DNA of 64,000 bases from Grammothele lineata (Eukaryota; Basidiomycota; Agaricomycetes; Polyporales; Polyporaceae). Within the stretch, counting starts at the first letter, position 1. Each line of letters starts with the position of its first letter. Both the position numbers and the translations under genes were made by a program. The stretch lies in NCBI GenBank assembly GCA_002150815.3, contig NDFF03000075.1, positions 62,001 through 126,000 on the forward strand. Reading direction: 5' to 3'. The notes below the pieces were generated by a model. That model was not told the origin of the DNA and searched no databases. It was given only the letters and a program-made list of their open reading frames with translations. This document shows, one piece after another, positions 15,599 to 25,273 of this stretch.

Positions 15599-17661
15599 TT
15601 AAGGAAGACTCAAGAACTTGTCGAGTATCTTTGGGAAATTGGGCGTGCCGAGACCAGTAAGAGGATCCCAGCCGGGTGACGCTTTGAAGCCATCCGTGCC
15701 ACATCCTGGGTTCGTGCCATTCGTAATGTCATTGAAGATCTCCGGCGCCGAATAGATCTGCATAGACCGAGAGTAAGTGTGGTCAGCGATCCGCTATATT
15801 TAACGGGCAACTCCATTGGAAAGAGACAGTGACTCACAACAGGATTGATCCAGCCGACCGGCTTCTTTCCCTTAGCCAGTCGCGCGTCGTTCACTGCGGT
15901 CAGCAACGACGCGAACATCGGCGCGGACGCGGACGTCCCGGAGATCAAATGAAGCGCTCCCTGGACGGCGATGGAGTAGTTGAGCCCATTCGCAGAGACG
16001 TCCGGGAAGCCCCGACCCGTCGAGTTGTATACGCCCGCAGGGAGGTCCGGAACGTATTTGTCAAGGTATGTCGCGACCGCATTCTTCTGGAATGCCGCGC
16101 GGGGGAACACGTTCGAGAACCCGCCCCCTGTTGGGAAGCGCTGGAAGACAGCACTCTCGGGGTCCGTTACGCTGTTGCCAGGTACGACCTGCGTCGCGCC
16201 GACGGCGGTAACGTACGGGCAGCCGACTGGGAAATCGGGGTTGAAGCGCGGCGCACCCTGCTCCTGCTGGCCGTCCTCTGTGAGGCACGAACCATCAAAG
16301 CCCGCAACGCCGGCGTCGCCCGAAGAGAAGACGAAAGTGATGCCGGTGAGGGAGAGCTTGCCGTACTCGGCGCATTGGCGCTGCATATATGCAGGCGTGA
16401 GGTCTGCCTCCTGGTAGCCGTAGGAGGTCGAGATCACGAACGCGGAAGGCTTGTCACCACAGTCCTCAGGGCCTTGGTAGCCGTCCGTCTGGTTGCTGGG
16501 GTAAACGCCATCAAAAGTGGGATCATCTCCCGCGCAGAACGAGCCATCGAGCGAGTCGAGGAAGTTATTGAATGACTCGGTGCCTGTGATGTCCCCAACC
16601 TGGTACACGAGTACTTCCTGGTCTTTTCCGAGGAGACCCATAGCCGTTTGAACATCCAGGTTGGCTTCCGCGAAGTCGTTGATGTCGCTGGTATTGCCGG
16701 ACGTATAACTACCCCCGTCAACGCTGACCAGGGTAGGGCGCTGGCCGATCTGGCTCTTCGAGTAGTTGCCGAAGAATACGTCGAGATCGTCGGGGTTTAA
16801 GATGTCAGGAGAGTATTCAGCTACATTCAAGTTATTCAGTAAGCGCAGGTTTGTGTTGAGAAGCTAATAACATACCAATGCCGATGGAGTTCTTTTTGGT
16901 AGCTACTGGCTCATAATGGAAATCATAAAGAGCGCGGAGACATTCCAGAGTGATCGTCTTGTCACAGTTCGATAAATCCGTGAAGACCTCCTGAATTTCA
17001 ACACGCATTAGTTTTGGTAACAGGTAATACTCAGTCCCGTAATACTGACATTAATCTTGCCACCAATCAAGGGCGTTACGCTACCTCCGACCTTAGCGGA
17101 CCCTTTTGGCTTCACGGTGAAATGAAGAGTCGGCGTAACAAGGTCGACGTGCTTCGAGACGTGCTCAGGAAGGTGGTAGCCATCTTTGCATGCAACGTGC
17201 GCCGTTCCGTCGGCATGTTCATACACATGATATTCCGTGTCAAGCAAGTGTTCGGCCTCTTCCACCGTCGCATTGAGCATGATCCAAGCGCCGTTCTTGC
17301 TGAGTGCAACGCGGTCGGCTTCGATGAAGCCATCGCCGACAAGCCAGCTGCGCACGGTATCGACCGCCTCCGCAGACGGGCGGAATGCAGCAGCGACCTC
17401 GGAGTGCGTCCAATGCTTGCCGTAGTTGGGCGATGTGGGGTGTGCGACGTGCAGGAGATACGCGTCGACCTTGTCTAAGTTGGATTGCGCGAGCGCGATC
17501 CCGAGTGGAAGGACAACATCCGGGTCCGCGCGGCGCACTGGCGTCCAACCCGCTGGGGCTGAGCGGCGCGACTCATGTGCCACGCGTACACCACGAACCG
17601 GCGCGCGAGCAGAGGTGGCCAAACAGCCAAGGGCAAGGGCGACGAAGCCTGAGACGAGCAT
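15599..17661 (-). CDS. Secreted sedolisin / tripeptidyl-peptidase (peptidase S53)
   Basis: Four exons (17661-17050, 16990-16876, 16820-15838, 15757-15599) give 622 residues. An N-terminal signal peptide (MLVSGFVALALGCLATSARA) is followed by the S53 pro-domain, which includes PTSPNYGKHWTHSEVAAAF. The mature part has catalytic Glu and Asp in FAEANLDVQTA, the oxyanion Asp in SSGDAGV, the catalytic Ser in GTSASAP, and the C-terminal calcium site around DITNGTNPGCG. Sedolisins are acid-active extracellular proteases releasing tripeptides or cutting internally. The usual domains are complete, so it should be active. Intron 1 starts at GTCAGT (17049), the only donor keeping frame into the exon with LSNCDKTITLECLRALYDF. 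A TATA-like element lies about 55 bp upstream of the ATG. Confidence 0.93.
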
Positions 17662-17716
17662 TTGGGGACCGGGTAGGATCGACGGCGGCGAAGGTAGGTG
17701 GTCGCTCACACGACGG

Positions 17717-17724
17717 TATAAATA
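17717..17724 (-). promoter_or_regulatory. TATA-like element of the sedolisin gene
   Basis: The octamer TATTTATA on the minus strand lies about 55 bp upstream of the sedolisin ATG, the spacing expected for a fungal TATA box with a short 5' UTR. It rests on sequence match and position only. Confidence 0.4.
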
Positions 17725-18626
17725 CAGTCTTCATGGAGAAGCGGAGGACGCGTCCGCGTGGCCTGTGTCGTTTTGGACGTAGATGTGTGATGGGGAAGGA
17801 GAAGGAGCCCGTGTGCGCCGCCGGGTCGCGAGGAGACCGTACCGCCCGCGCTGATCGACACGAGTATCAATCTGGTCCGACTCTGGGATGCGGGGTTCAA
17901 CCTCTAGCCAAAAGGAAGAGAAAGGATGAGTCATTGCGATCTGCCCGAACTAGGTGAGGTCGTCCCAGTTCTCCTGAGTCTTCCTGTTACAACGTGCGCT
18001 GCATGAGTGCGAGGAGAACATTGATATAAGCATCCCGTACGTATCCATCGAGACGGAGTTTTGCAATTCGGCGCGATTACGTTCACCAGCTTGCAACGAC
18101 TCCCATCATCGCAATTGAATAACTCGGGATCACCGACGACCTCCGAGCGCTGCCGCGACGGTCGTTCATGTTGTACTCCGCGGGTCTAGCCTTCTCTGTT
18201 CTGAGGACGAGATGCTTGTGTGTTCGGGCTTTTCACTGGGATGTCGGTTATTGTGGTCGGATTACGAACGAGGTTTATCGGCGCTACGACTACTCGGGAG
18301 GAACCGCGCTTAGTTCCTCTTCAGCCGCCCGGGCCGACAAGTTCAGGCGTCTAGCCTGGGGCCGGGACAATGTCACACTTCGAGTGCTCGGCCTACTAGT
18401 GCATGGTCAACAGATTCCTTCGCCGAACGATATGAGATGGCGATAAGTAGGCCGCTAGGTACTCTCAAATATAACCAGATGCGGGTAGAACATGTAGTGC
18501 TATGTCTCTGAAAAGATCATCGTATTGCGCCGCCCGGCGGGAAAACATCTTTGACATGATCATTGCCTGCGCGAGTAGCTACCCTTCAGAAAGTGTCGTC
18601 TGAAAGTTTTCACCGATGAGCTATCC
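17725..18626. other. Intergenic region upstream of the sedolisin
   Basis: About 0.9 kb separates the sedolisin promoter from the 3' end of the nuclease gene on the same strand. A plus-strand frame at 18168-18446 (92 residues) has no recognisable motif. I see no repeat or RNA gene. Confidence 0.35.
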
Positions 18627-19978
18627 TCAAGGCCTGCAATCGAACTTCCGTGTGTTGCAAGGCACCTGTAGGGCGCTCGCCGTCGACGGATAGTCTGTGT
18701 CTACGGCGTACGGGATGGGTATGGGCTCCTTCCTCGAGTCCGTGATGAACCGTTTCTTATCCCCATTCGTAAAGAAAGCGCCGCCTGCATCGAGGCTTCC
18801 CACAGCCGTCAGACCGGCGCCGACCTCGGGGAGGGGCAACAGCTGCAGCAAGTACTTGTGGCATGCCTTCGCATTCCTCCAGGATGTGGACGAATCGCCT
18901 TTCTTCTGAAGGAGAACAGTGATAGACGACTGAATAGTGCCTTGGTACTGCTGCTCGCGTGAAGGTACGGCCATGACCTGTGCATTATCCTTGCCTCCTT
19001 CTAGCGCCGAGTTAAACGGAAACTCATCGCAGGAGACCTGTCGAGTTCAAGTCAGGACTGTAGTCTCCCTTGCGATGTCAGACTCAGTAGAACGTCGTTG
19101 ACGCACCTTCCAATAGGCTGGGTCGTGTTGTCTCTTGTCGCACTTCCCGGTAGTCTGGAAGGCATTCTTCACCTTGGCGGTGCAGACCCCAGCACGTCGC
19201 TTGCCAGTACCCGCTTCATATGGGTCGTACGTTAGTACCATTGAGTTTCCGCCGGGCCACGCAGGGCTTGATCTAATGTTGGCGCAGATATTTGGCATTA
19301 TATCGCAGTAGTAGGAGAGTGTGGGGAGTGGGCTGGGAGTGTCCACCGGACCTTTGCAGACGTCCGGCACAAGATCTTCATCATCCACGGAGTCGCTTGT
19401 CCTCGTCGCCTCTAGCGCCAGATCGCCGAGGATGACTTGGTTCTCCCCAAACCAATCGATCCCATCGACAGCGGGCACCGGGGAAAAGTCCCACGAACAG
19501 TCCTGGGGATCGTCGAATAGTCCCGAAAGCCACATGGTAGAGTTGGAAATCCGGGTATTCTCGTTGAAACTGGTGATCTTCTCTGACGGGATGCAACTAC
19601 CGGCACAGCACGCTGCGTCGAAGACCGCTTCAACCTACAGGGCATTCGGTTGAGATACATTCATCACGCACGACCTGATGGTCCTAGTTCACTCACCCCG
19701 GCACAAGCTACGGCAGATGCGCAAGGCTCATAACCACCGGGAGTGTCTACTCCGCGTGCCTAGTACCATGCTCGAGATCAGTAAGTCACTCTATATAAAA
19801 TATAAACGCTCCCGCTGACCTTCTTCATCTCCATGGTGGAGATGCAGCGGTCAACGACTAAGGCGCATGCCGAGTCGGGGGCCGTAATGCAGGAGCCATG
19901 GCTACTCAAGCCATACGACTTCGTAGGGGAAGCAGCGGCGAGACCCGGTAAGAGGAGTGCGATAGCCGCTGTAAGCAT
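18627..19978 (-). CDS. Secreted NucA/NucB-domain deoxyribonuclease-like protein
   Basis: Four phase-consistent exons (19978-19820, 19759-19697, 19634-19107, 19037-18627) encode 386 residues. The N-terminus is a signal peptide (MLTAAIALLLPGLAAA) and the protein is Cys-rich, as expected for secretion. The C-terminal half carries the NucA/NucB-type signature CDEFPFNSALEGG, then an R-E-Q-Q...G stretch (REQQYQGTIQSSI). This domain was defined in Bacillus extracellular DNases and occurs in many fungal secreted proteins. The N-terminal domain has paired cysteines (VFDAACCAGSC, SYYCDIMPNIC) and is not one I know. Probable role: extracellular DNA degradation for nutrition or competition; activity is inferred, not shown. 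A 32-bp minisatellite lies just upstream of the start. Confidence 0.8.
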
Positions 19979-20071
19979 CGTTCGTCCGTTGGAGGGACTC
20001 TGGGGTTCTGTCCACTTACCGCTGGTCTTTTGTAGATGTCCTGCTCCACCGCAACTCTGTTCGAGCGTCCC

Positions 20072-20240
20072 GTGTGGCGGGATCGGGGCAGTCGAGAAGT
20101 CTAGGGCGGCGGGTTCGGGACAGTTGAGAAGACCGGTGTGGCGGGATCGGTGCTGTTGGGGAGTCCGCTGTAACGGGGTCGGTGTTGTTGGGAAGTACAG
20201 TGTAGCGGAGTCAGTGCTATTGAGAAGTCCGGGGTAGCAT
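20072..20240. repeat. 32-bp imperfect minisatellite, about five copies
   Basis: Recurring blocks of the form GTGTGGCGGGATCGG, then a TTGGGAAGT-like segment, begin at about 20072, 20104, 20136, 20168, 20200 and 20232, a constant 32-bp spacing with substitutions between copies. The period is not a multiple of three, so it is not protein-coding. It lies 95-260 bp upstream of the nuclease ATG (minus strand) and could act as, or disturb, its promoter. Confidence 0.75.
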
Positions 20241-20754
20241 GCTCGATCCACCGACTAGAGACTCGGTGTTCACGATATACGCGAGTGACAGGGGCCGTGA
20301 GAGTGAAGGTTATTGTGAATGCAGGTCAGGGACGTACGTTGGGAGGAAGCAATAACCTGCACATTCTGCCGTGAGACACCGGCGACGTTTAGGCTGCGAG
20401 GGGGAATATGCGGACGGTCATGTGTTAGCGGCAGACCGAACTGCGTCGTGCAAAGCATGGAAGAGATGTTCGCTTGGGCGTCGTTTTCCCTGAATCGTAA
20501 GACACAATCAAGGCATTCCATTCAGGCGTCACCCTAGAATGAAACATGATTTATGGGCGATAGATATGTCACTCACCTACTGCGACTGACCGCACCAAGT
20601 CTATGGCTGACCGGAGATGCTTAGTTCCGAATATAATGCAATGCAAGAAAACGAATAGATTCGATCTCCGGGGGGCTCCCGACCAAACGTGGAAAATTTA
20701 ATGTTTACACTGATGTATAGCTTCTGCTTCCAGCAATTCGCATTAACTTTTGGA
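20241..20754. other. Intergenic region between nuclease and phosphatase
   Basis: About 0.5 kb between the minisatellite and the stop codon of the phosphatase gene. It contains only short unrecognised frames on both strands. Part should be 3' UTR of the phosphatase. Confidence 0.35.
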
Positions 20755-21795
20755 TCAGAGTTGATCAAGAAGAGCTTCGGCTTCCCATGCGCCAGTCCAA
20801 TACTGGACCTGACAGATGAGCCGACCCTCGTCCTCGTACGGTTTGATCAGATTGTAGAGGCCACGGTACCGGCGGCAAAAGACGACATCTTGTCTGGACC
20901 CAATTTAGCGTGGAAGTTGCCGATAAATAGGAAATGTAAGCTCACTTGCGCATACGAAGAACGGGGCAGAAGTCATTCGACCCGTCACCAACGTAGATGA
21001 CGCGATCGAAATCAGGTTGATGGCGCTGGAGGAATGCCTCCAGCTCATCACCTACAACACAGTCTCCGTAAGAGAGGATAGATGACGCCGTTATAGTTCA
21101 CCTTACCTTTGCACATGTTCGGGCTGCAGCCGACCTTGCACCCATGCTGAGGCCCAGAAGGGTCGATGCGCCGCCGGACTTTGAGCATGCCAGATGGTTC
21201 CCATTCCGCCGGATTAGTGATGATCTCGTCAAATAGGTTATCGAGCCCCTTGTCCTAAGGGAGCGTAAGATACGTGGAGGTACCTAGAGGACTGCAACTA
21301 CTAACCTTGAGAATAGTTGTGATGTAAATAATGTTCGAGTTCGAGAGACAGAAGAATGTGGTTTTTCCTCTGGATTTCAGTGCGGTCACACCGCGAACCA
21401 TGGCAGGATGCTGATACATAGCTCAGGATAGAGAGTCTAGCATATTGTAGTCGGAAATCGCTCACGAAAGGCATGATGCGTAGGGCCCCTTCGACCTCCT
21501 CTTTGGTGCCGCCGAGCTCAAAGAGCTCTTTCATGCACATTGCACTGAAAGGTATGAGAACCCGATAAGGACCTTTCGAGAAGTACTCACACAAGATCCG
21601 TCCACTGGACATCCTTCTTGAGGTCTTTCATCTTTTTGCGCAGCTTGGGCGCGAGGACTTCCAGGACCCATCTGTCAGTATCCTGGTCTGCAAGCGACCT
21701 GGAGGGAGGTTAGAATCATTCATAGATTGAACAGAGACAGCCGTCTACCAATCGAAGTCGAATACAATCAGTTGGCGTTCTACAGGGGGGAACAT
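20755..21795 (-). CDS. PHOSPHO1/PHOSPHO2-type HAD phosphatase
   Basis: Seven exons (21795-21749, 21698-21591, 21544-21466, 21410-21306, 21254-21107, 21051-20946, 20893-20755) join in phase to 243 residues, the usual size for this family. HAD motif I is in LIVFDFDWSLADQDTD (both Asp present), motif II is the Ser/Asn region of FFCLSNSNIIYI, the EWEPSGM and CSPNMCKG blocks match the family, and motif IV is VIYVGDGSNDFCP with its Asp pair. Animal members hydrolyse phosphoethanolamine, phosphocholine or pyridoxal phosphate. The fungal substrate is not deducible from sequence, and the protein lacks a signal peptide, suggesting the cytosol. The short first exon ends inside motif I, so the ATG at 21793-21795 is well placed. 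Confidence 0.9.
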
Positions 21796-22312
21796 GGCTG
21801 ACGAACGTCGTTGAGTTCGGAGTCAAAGTCAAAGCTGCGAGGTGGCACGTTAGTCCGATAAATTCAGATCGCTGTTTTCGGTTGGAAAACACTGCCACCG
21901 TCCAGGACCGTGGGTAATACGCCGGCCATCTTTCCCCCTTCAGGCAGCTTTTGCCCTCGAAGCTGAAAACACCAACCTGTAGCCTCCTGTAGTACGGCTG
22001 TCTCATTTGCACTACCATCTGGGCACCACTTGGCTCAGTGCTACGCCGTTCTTCGCAAGTACTCATGTGATCGAGGTGCTAACGTGACATGGCGGTAATA
22101 CCACATCAGCCCTCCATGGCAGCCGTGAGAATCAGGTCACCTCGGGCGCTCGAACGAGCCACTGTCCGGGATTGAATTTGTAAAGCGAGTCGTCGCCTTG
22201 CTTTGAACTCTCACCTTGCTGTCGACATTTGGTTAGGAACATCAACGCTAGTTCAGCTGGAACTATCTATACTGCTCTTCGGCAGCGAAATTCAACGAAA
22301 GTACTTGCTGAG
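21796..22312. promoter_or_regulatory. Divergent promoter region, phosphatase / P450
   Basis: About 0.5 kb between the phosphatase start (minus) and the CYP63-like P450 start (plus) must hold both promoters. The P450 frame is open upstream to 22229, but no ATG occurs in it before 22313. Confidence 0.4.
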
Positions 22313-24831
22313 ATGGCCGGCACAGCTGAGCGACGTCATATTCTACCTGAGCCTCCTATCGACTCCGCTGTCGTCCTCTGGATGGAGAGAGCGCTCCCCC
22401 CGGGTCCTAGGGTGCTATTTTCCTACGCTCACTACATATTCGGTCCCCCCATTGGGGTATACCTCGCTAATTGTATTCTCAAGCGATTTCGGGGTCAGGG
22501 ACTGCCGACCTTGGTCGTAGTAGTGTTCTGCATCCTCTCCTATCCGGCGCTCATTGTTGCGTTCTCCGTATGGAGCGACTTCCAAATCAAACGAAGAGCA
22601 GCTGCTCGCGGTGCAACCCTACCTGTCCCAGCAAGTCGGAAGGGAGACAAGGTAGCCCCTACACGGGCGGAAGCTTATCCTCGTACGTCGTTCTAAGCCC
22701 TTAGAGTGACTCACGGCCGGCGCGGGACGAGTTCCTGACGCCCTTTGATTGTACTAGGGGACGTCATATTTCGACTGGCAGAGAAAAACGGTCATTCATT
22801 CATGCGACGCCCTTTCGGCTTGTTCAGAGTTGTACGTGCAAGCAGCGACTTGATGCAAGGCTGGGCAGGATGACTGACGTGTCCGCAGTTTGTAACCATG
22901 GAGCCGGAACACATCAAGGTTAGCTCGCACACGGTACTGACATCATCCTAAAACATTTATTCAAGTGGTGGCACTTCTAGGCCATTCTCGCAACGAGTTT
23001 CACGAGTTTTGAGAAGGGTGCGGCCTTCCGAAACCAAATGAAATCGCTGCTGGGTGTTGGTGTCTTCAACGCGGATGGTGTGTCAACCTGTCGTTCCCAG
23101 CATTGTAAACTCATCCCCTTATCAGACGAGTTATGGAAGTTCCACCGTTCGATGACGAGGCCATTCTTTAGCAGAGACAGAATCTCGCACTTCGATATCT
23201 TTGACAGGTGAGACCCATCGGAAGCGCGTCATTTTGTGTTTTGAATTGACCTATCTGCAGACACGCGAACGATGCCATCCAACAAATGAAGGCACGCGTG
23301 CGGGATGGATATGCTGTCGACTGGCAGGTCAGAATCTGGCTAAACCTGGTTGTTGCATGGTGTTCAATTTTCAATCTTCAGGATCTCGTCTCTCGGTTTA
23401 CGCTCGATTCCGCAACAGAATTCCTTTTCGGGAAAGACGTCCGTTCGCTCTCCTCGGGTCTCCCATATCCTCCTACTTCGTTTCTCGCCGGTGCCCACAA
23501 GGCCAAACCTGGAAGCGATGAATTCGCATCAGCGTTCTGGCAGGCTCAGCACGCGGCCGCAGAGCGTGGTCGATACCAGGGCTTGTGGGGTCTTACGGAA
23601 TTCTGGAAGGATAAGGTTGAGACACAGCGAGACGCGATTGACAAATTCATTAACCCCATCATTGCGGACGCGCTCCAGCGCAAGGCGGAGTACAACCCGG
23701 ATACCATTGGAGAGAAACCTGACGAAGAGGACACACTACTCAGCCAGCTTGTGAAAGTCACGGACGGCATGTAGTCTCCGTACCAATCCGTATGCGCTAC
23801 TACGGCTAATTGCATTCGGTTCTCACAGATGCGAGGCTTATTCACGACGAGACCGTCAACATCTTGCTGGCTGGTCGTGATACTACCGCCAGTACTCTCA
23901 CTTTTGCGGTGTACCGTCTGGCGGAGCATCCAAGCGTACTCCAGCGGCTCCGTAAAGAAGTCCTCGAAGTGGTTGGTCCATCACGGCGGCCGACGTACGA
24001 GGATATTCGCAACATGAAATACCTGCGTGCAGTGATCAACGAGACTCTACGGCTGTACCCTCCTGTGTAAGTGGCGCTGAAGGTCATCACTCAGATAGTG
24101 CACCGCTGACTCCCCCCAGGCCTGTGAATGTCAGGTAGGTTTCACTCTTCCGGCGGGGATTCCACGTTTTGATCAAAGTTCATGGCATGTCGTTAGGACG
24201 GCTGTCGAAGACACGGTGCTGCCCAGTGTGCATCCTGGGGAGAAAGGGTTGTTTATTCCGGCTGGAACGAAGTACGTTTTTGAGCGTTATGCAATTGTGA
24301 CGCCATCTGATTTAGAGACGTCCAGATGTGTCTACTTTGTATTCAATATGCATCGCAGAAAGGACCTATGGGGTCCCGACGGTATGAGTACACTGCAGCA
24401 GCGAATTATGACTGTAACGACTAACATTCTCTTACACAGCGTTAAGCTTTGATCCCGACAGGTTCCTTGATGAGCGACTTCATAGGTACCTCACCTCCAA
24501 CCCGTTCATATTCCTTCCATTCAATGCGGGACCACGCATTTGTTTGGGACAACAGGTATGCCATATCTGTTATGTTACAAGCACCCTGTATTGACTAATG
24601 TGTGCGCAGTTTGCCTACAATGAAACTTCCTTCATGTTGATTCGCCTGCTGCAGCAGGTGTCCGCGATCCACTTCACACCCGAGGTCGCACCCGAATCTC
24701 TGATCCCGCCGAACTACAATAACTGTCCGGGATCGGACGGGACCGATAGGGTGTGGATGAGAAGCCACCTCACTGCGTTTGCCAAGGTCCGTGTTGGCTG
24801 GCTTATGGAAAACGGGGCCAGGCCCCTCTAA
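22313..24831 (+). CDS. Cytochrome P450, CYP63-like
   Basis: Thirteen exons sum to 608 residues, matching the unusually long CYP63 family of white-rot fungi (known members are induced by hydrocarbons and oxidise alkanes and aromatics). Two hydrophobic N-terminal segments indicate ER membrane anchoring. Seen in order: [55 protein letters not shown]-helix [11 protein letters not shown], ExxR in [10 protein letters not shown], and heme loop [10 protein letters not shown] with its Cys ligand. Exons include one of 15 nt (24120-24134). The intron after 23766 resolves in frame only with a GC donor (GCATGT) and acceptor AG at 23827-23828; the nearby GTAGTC would shift the frame. The family assignment rests on pattern recognition; substrate is inferred. 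Confidence 0.88.
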
Positions 24832-25273
24832 CGAAACTCTTGCCCCAGGGAGGTCTCTGGTTGAAGATCACCGAGGCTCACGAAGAATGATTGCCGAGTC
24901 TTTTGAGATTAGTATTCATCCCCGGCTCCCTCATCGTGCTTGAGCTATGAGCATCGAGCTCTATTAATATATATCTCACATCAGCGACCACATAGAACGA
25001 GAGCACGTACTGTATGCGCCGAATTGCCGTGGAGGGTTTCAAAGCACAGGCTAACGATGACGTGAAACGCGCTAGCCCCCCAAAACGCGGTATTTCTGAG
25101 CTTCAGGTGTATTAGCTGATCCCTAAGAGGTAACATTGCCAAACGCAGTTTAGCCTCAGTCAGTAACGAGTAGCAGAATGACGAGGAGTGCGAGGACAGG
25201 GGAGAAGCGGTCTCACCAAGGTCTTCACATCGGCTATAAGTATGAGAGGATAAGGCAGAAGGAAGGGACGAAC
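24832..25273. other. Convergent intergenic region
   Basis: This gap lies between the P450 stop (plus) and the stop of the trypsin-fold gene (minus) and should contain both 3' UTRs. It includes a short AT-rich stretch (TTAATATATAT at about 24964), possibly 3'-end processing sequence. No gene seen. Confidence 0.4.
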
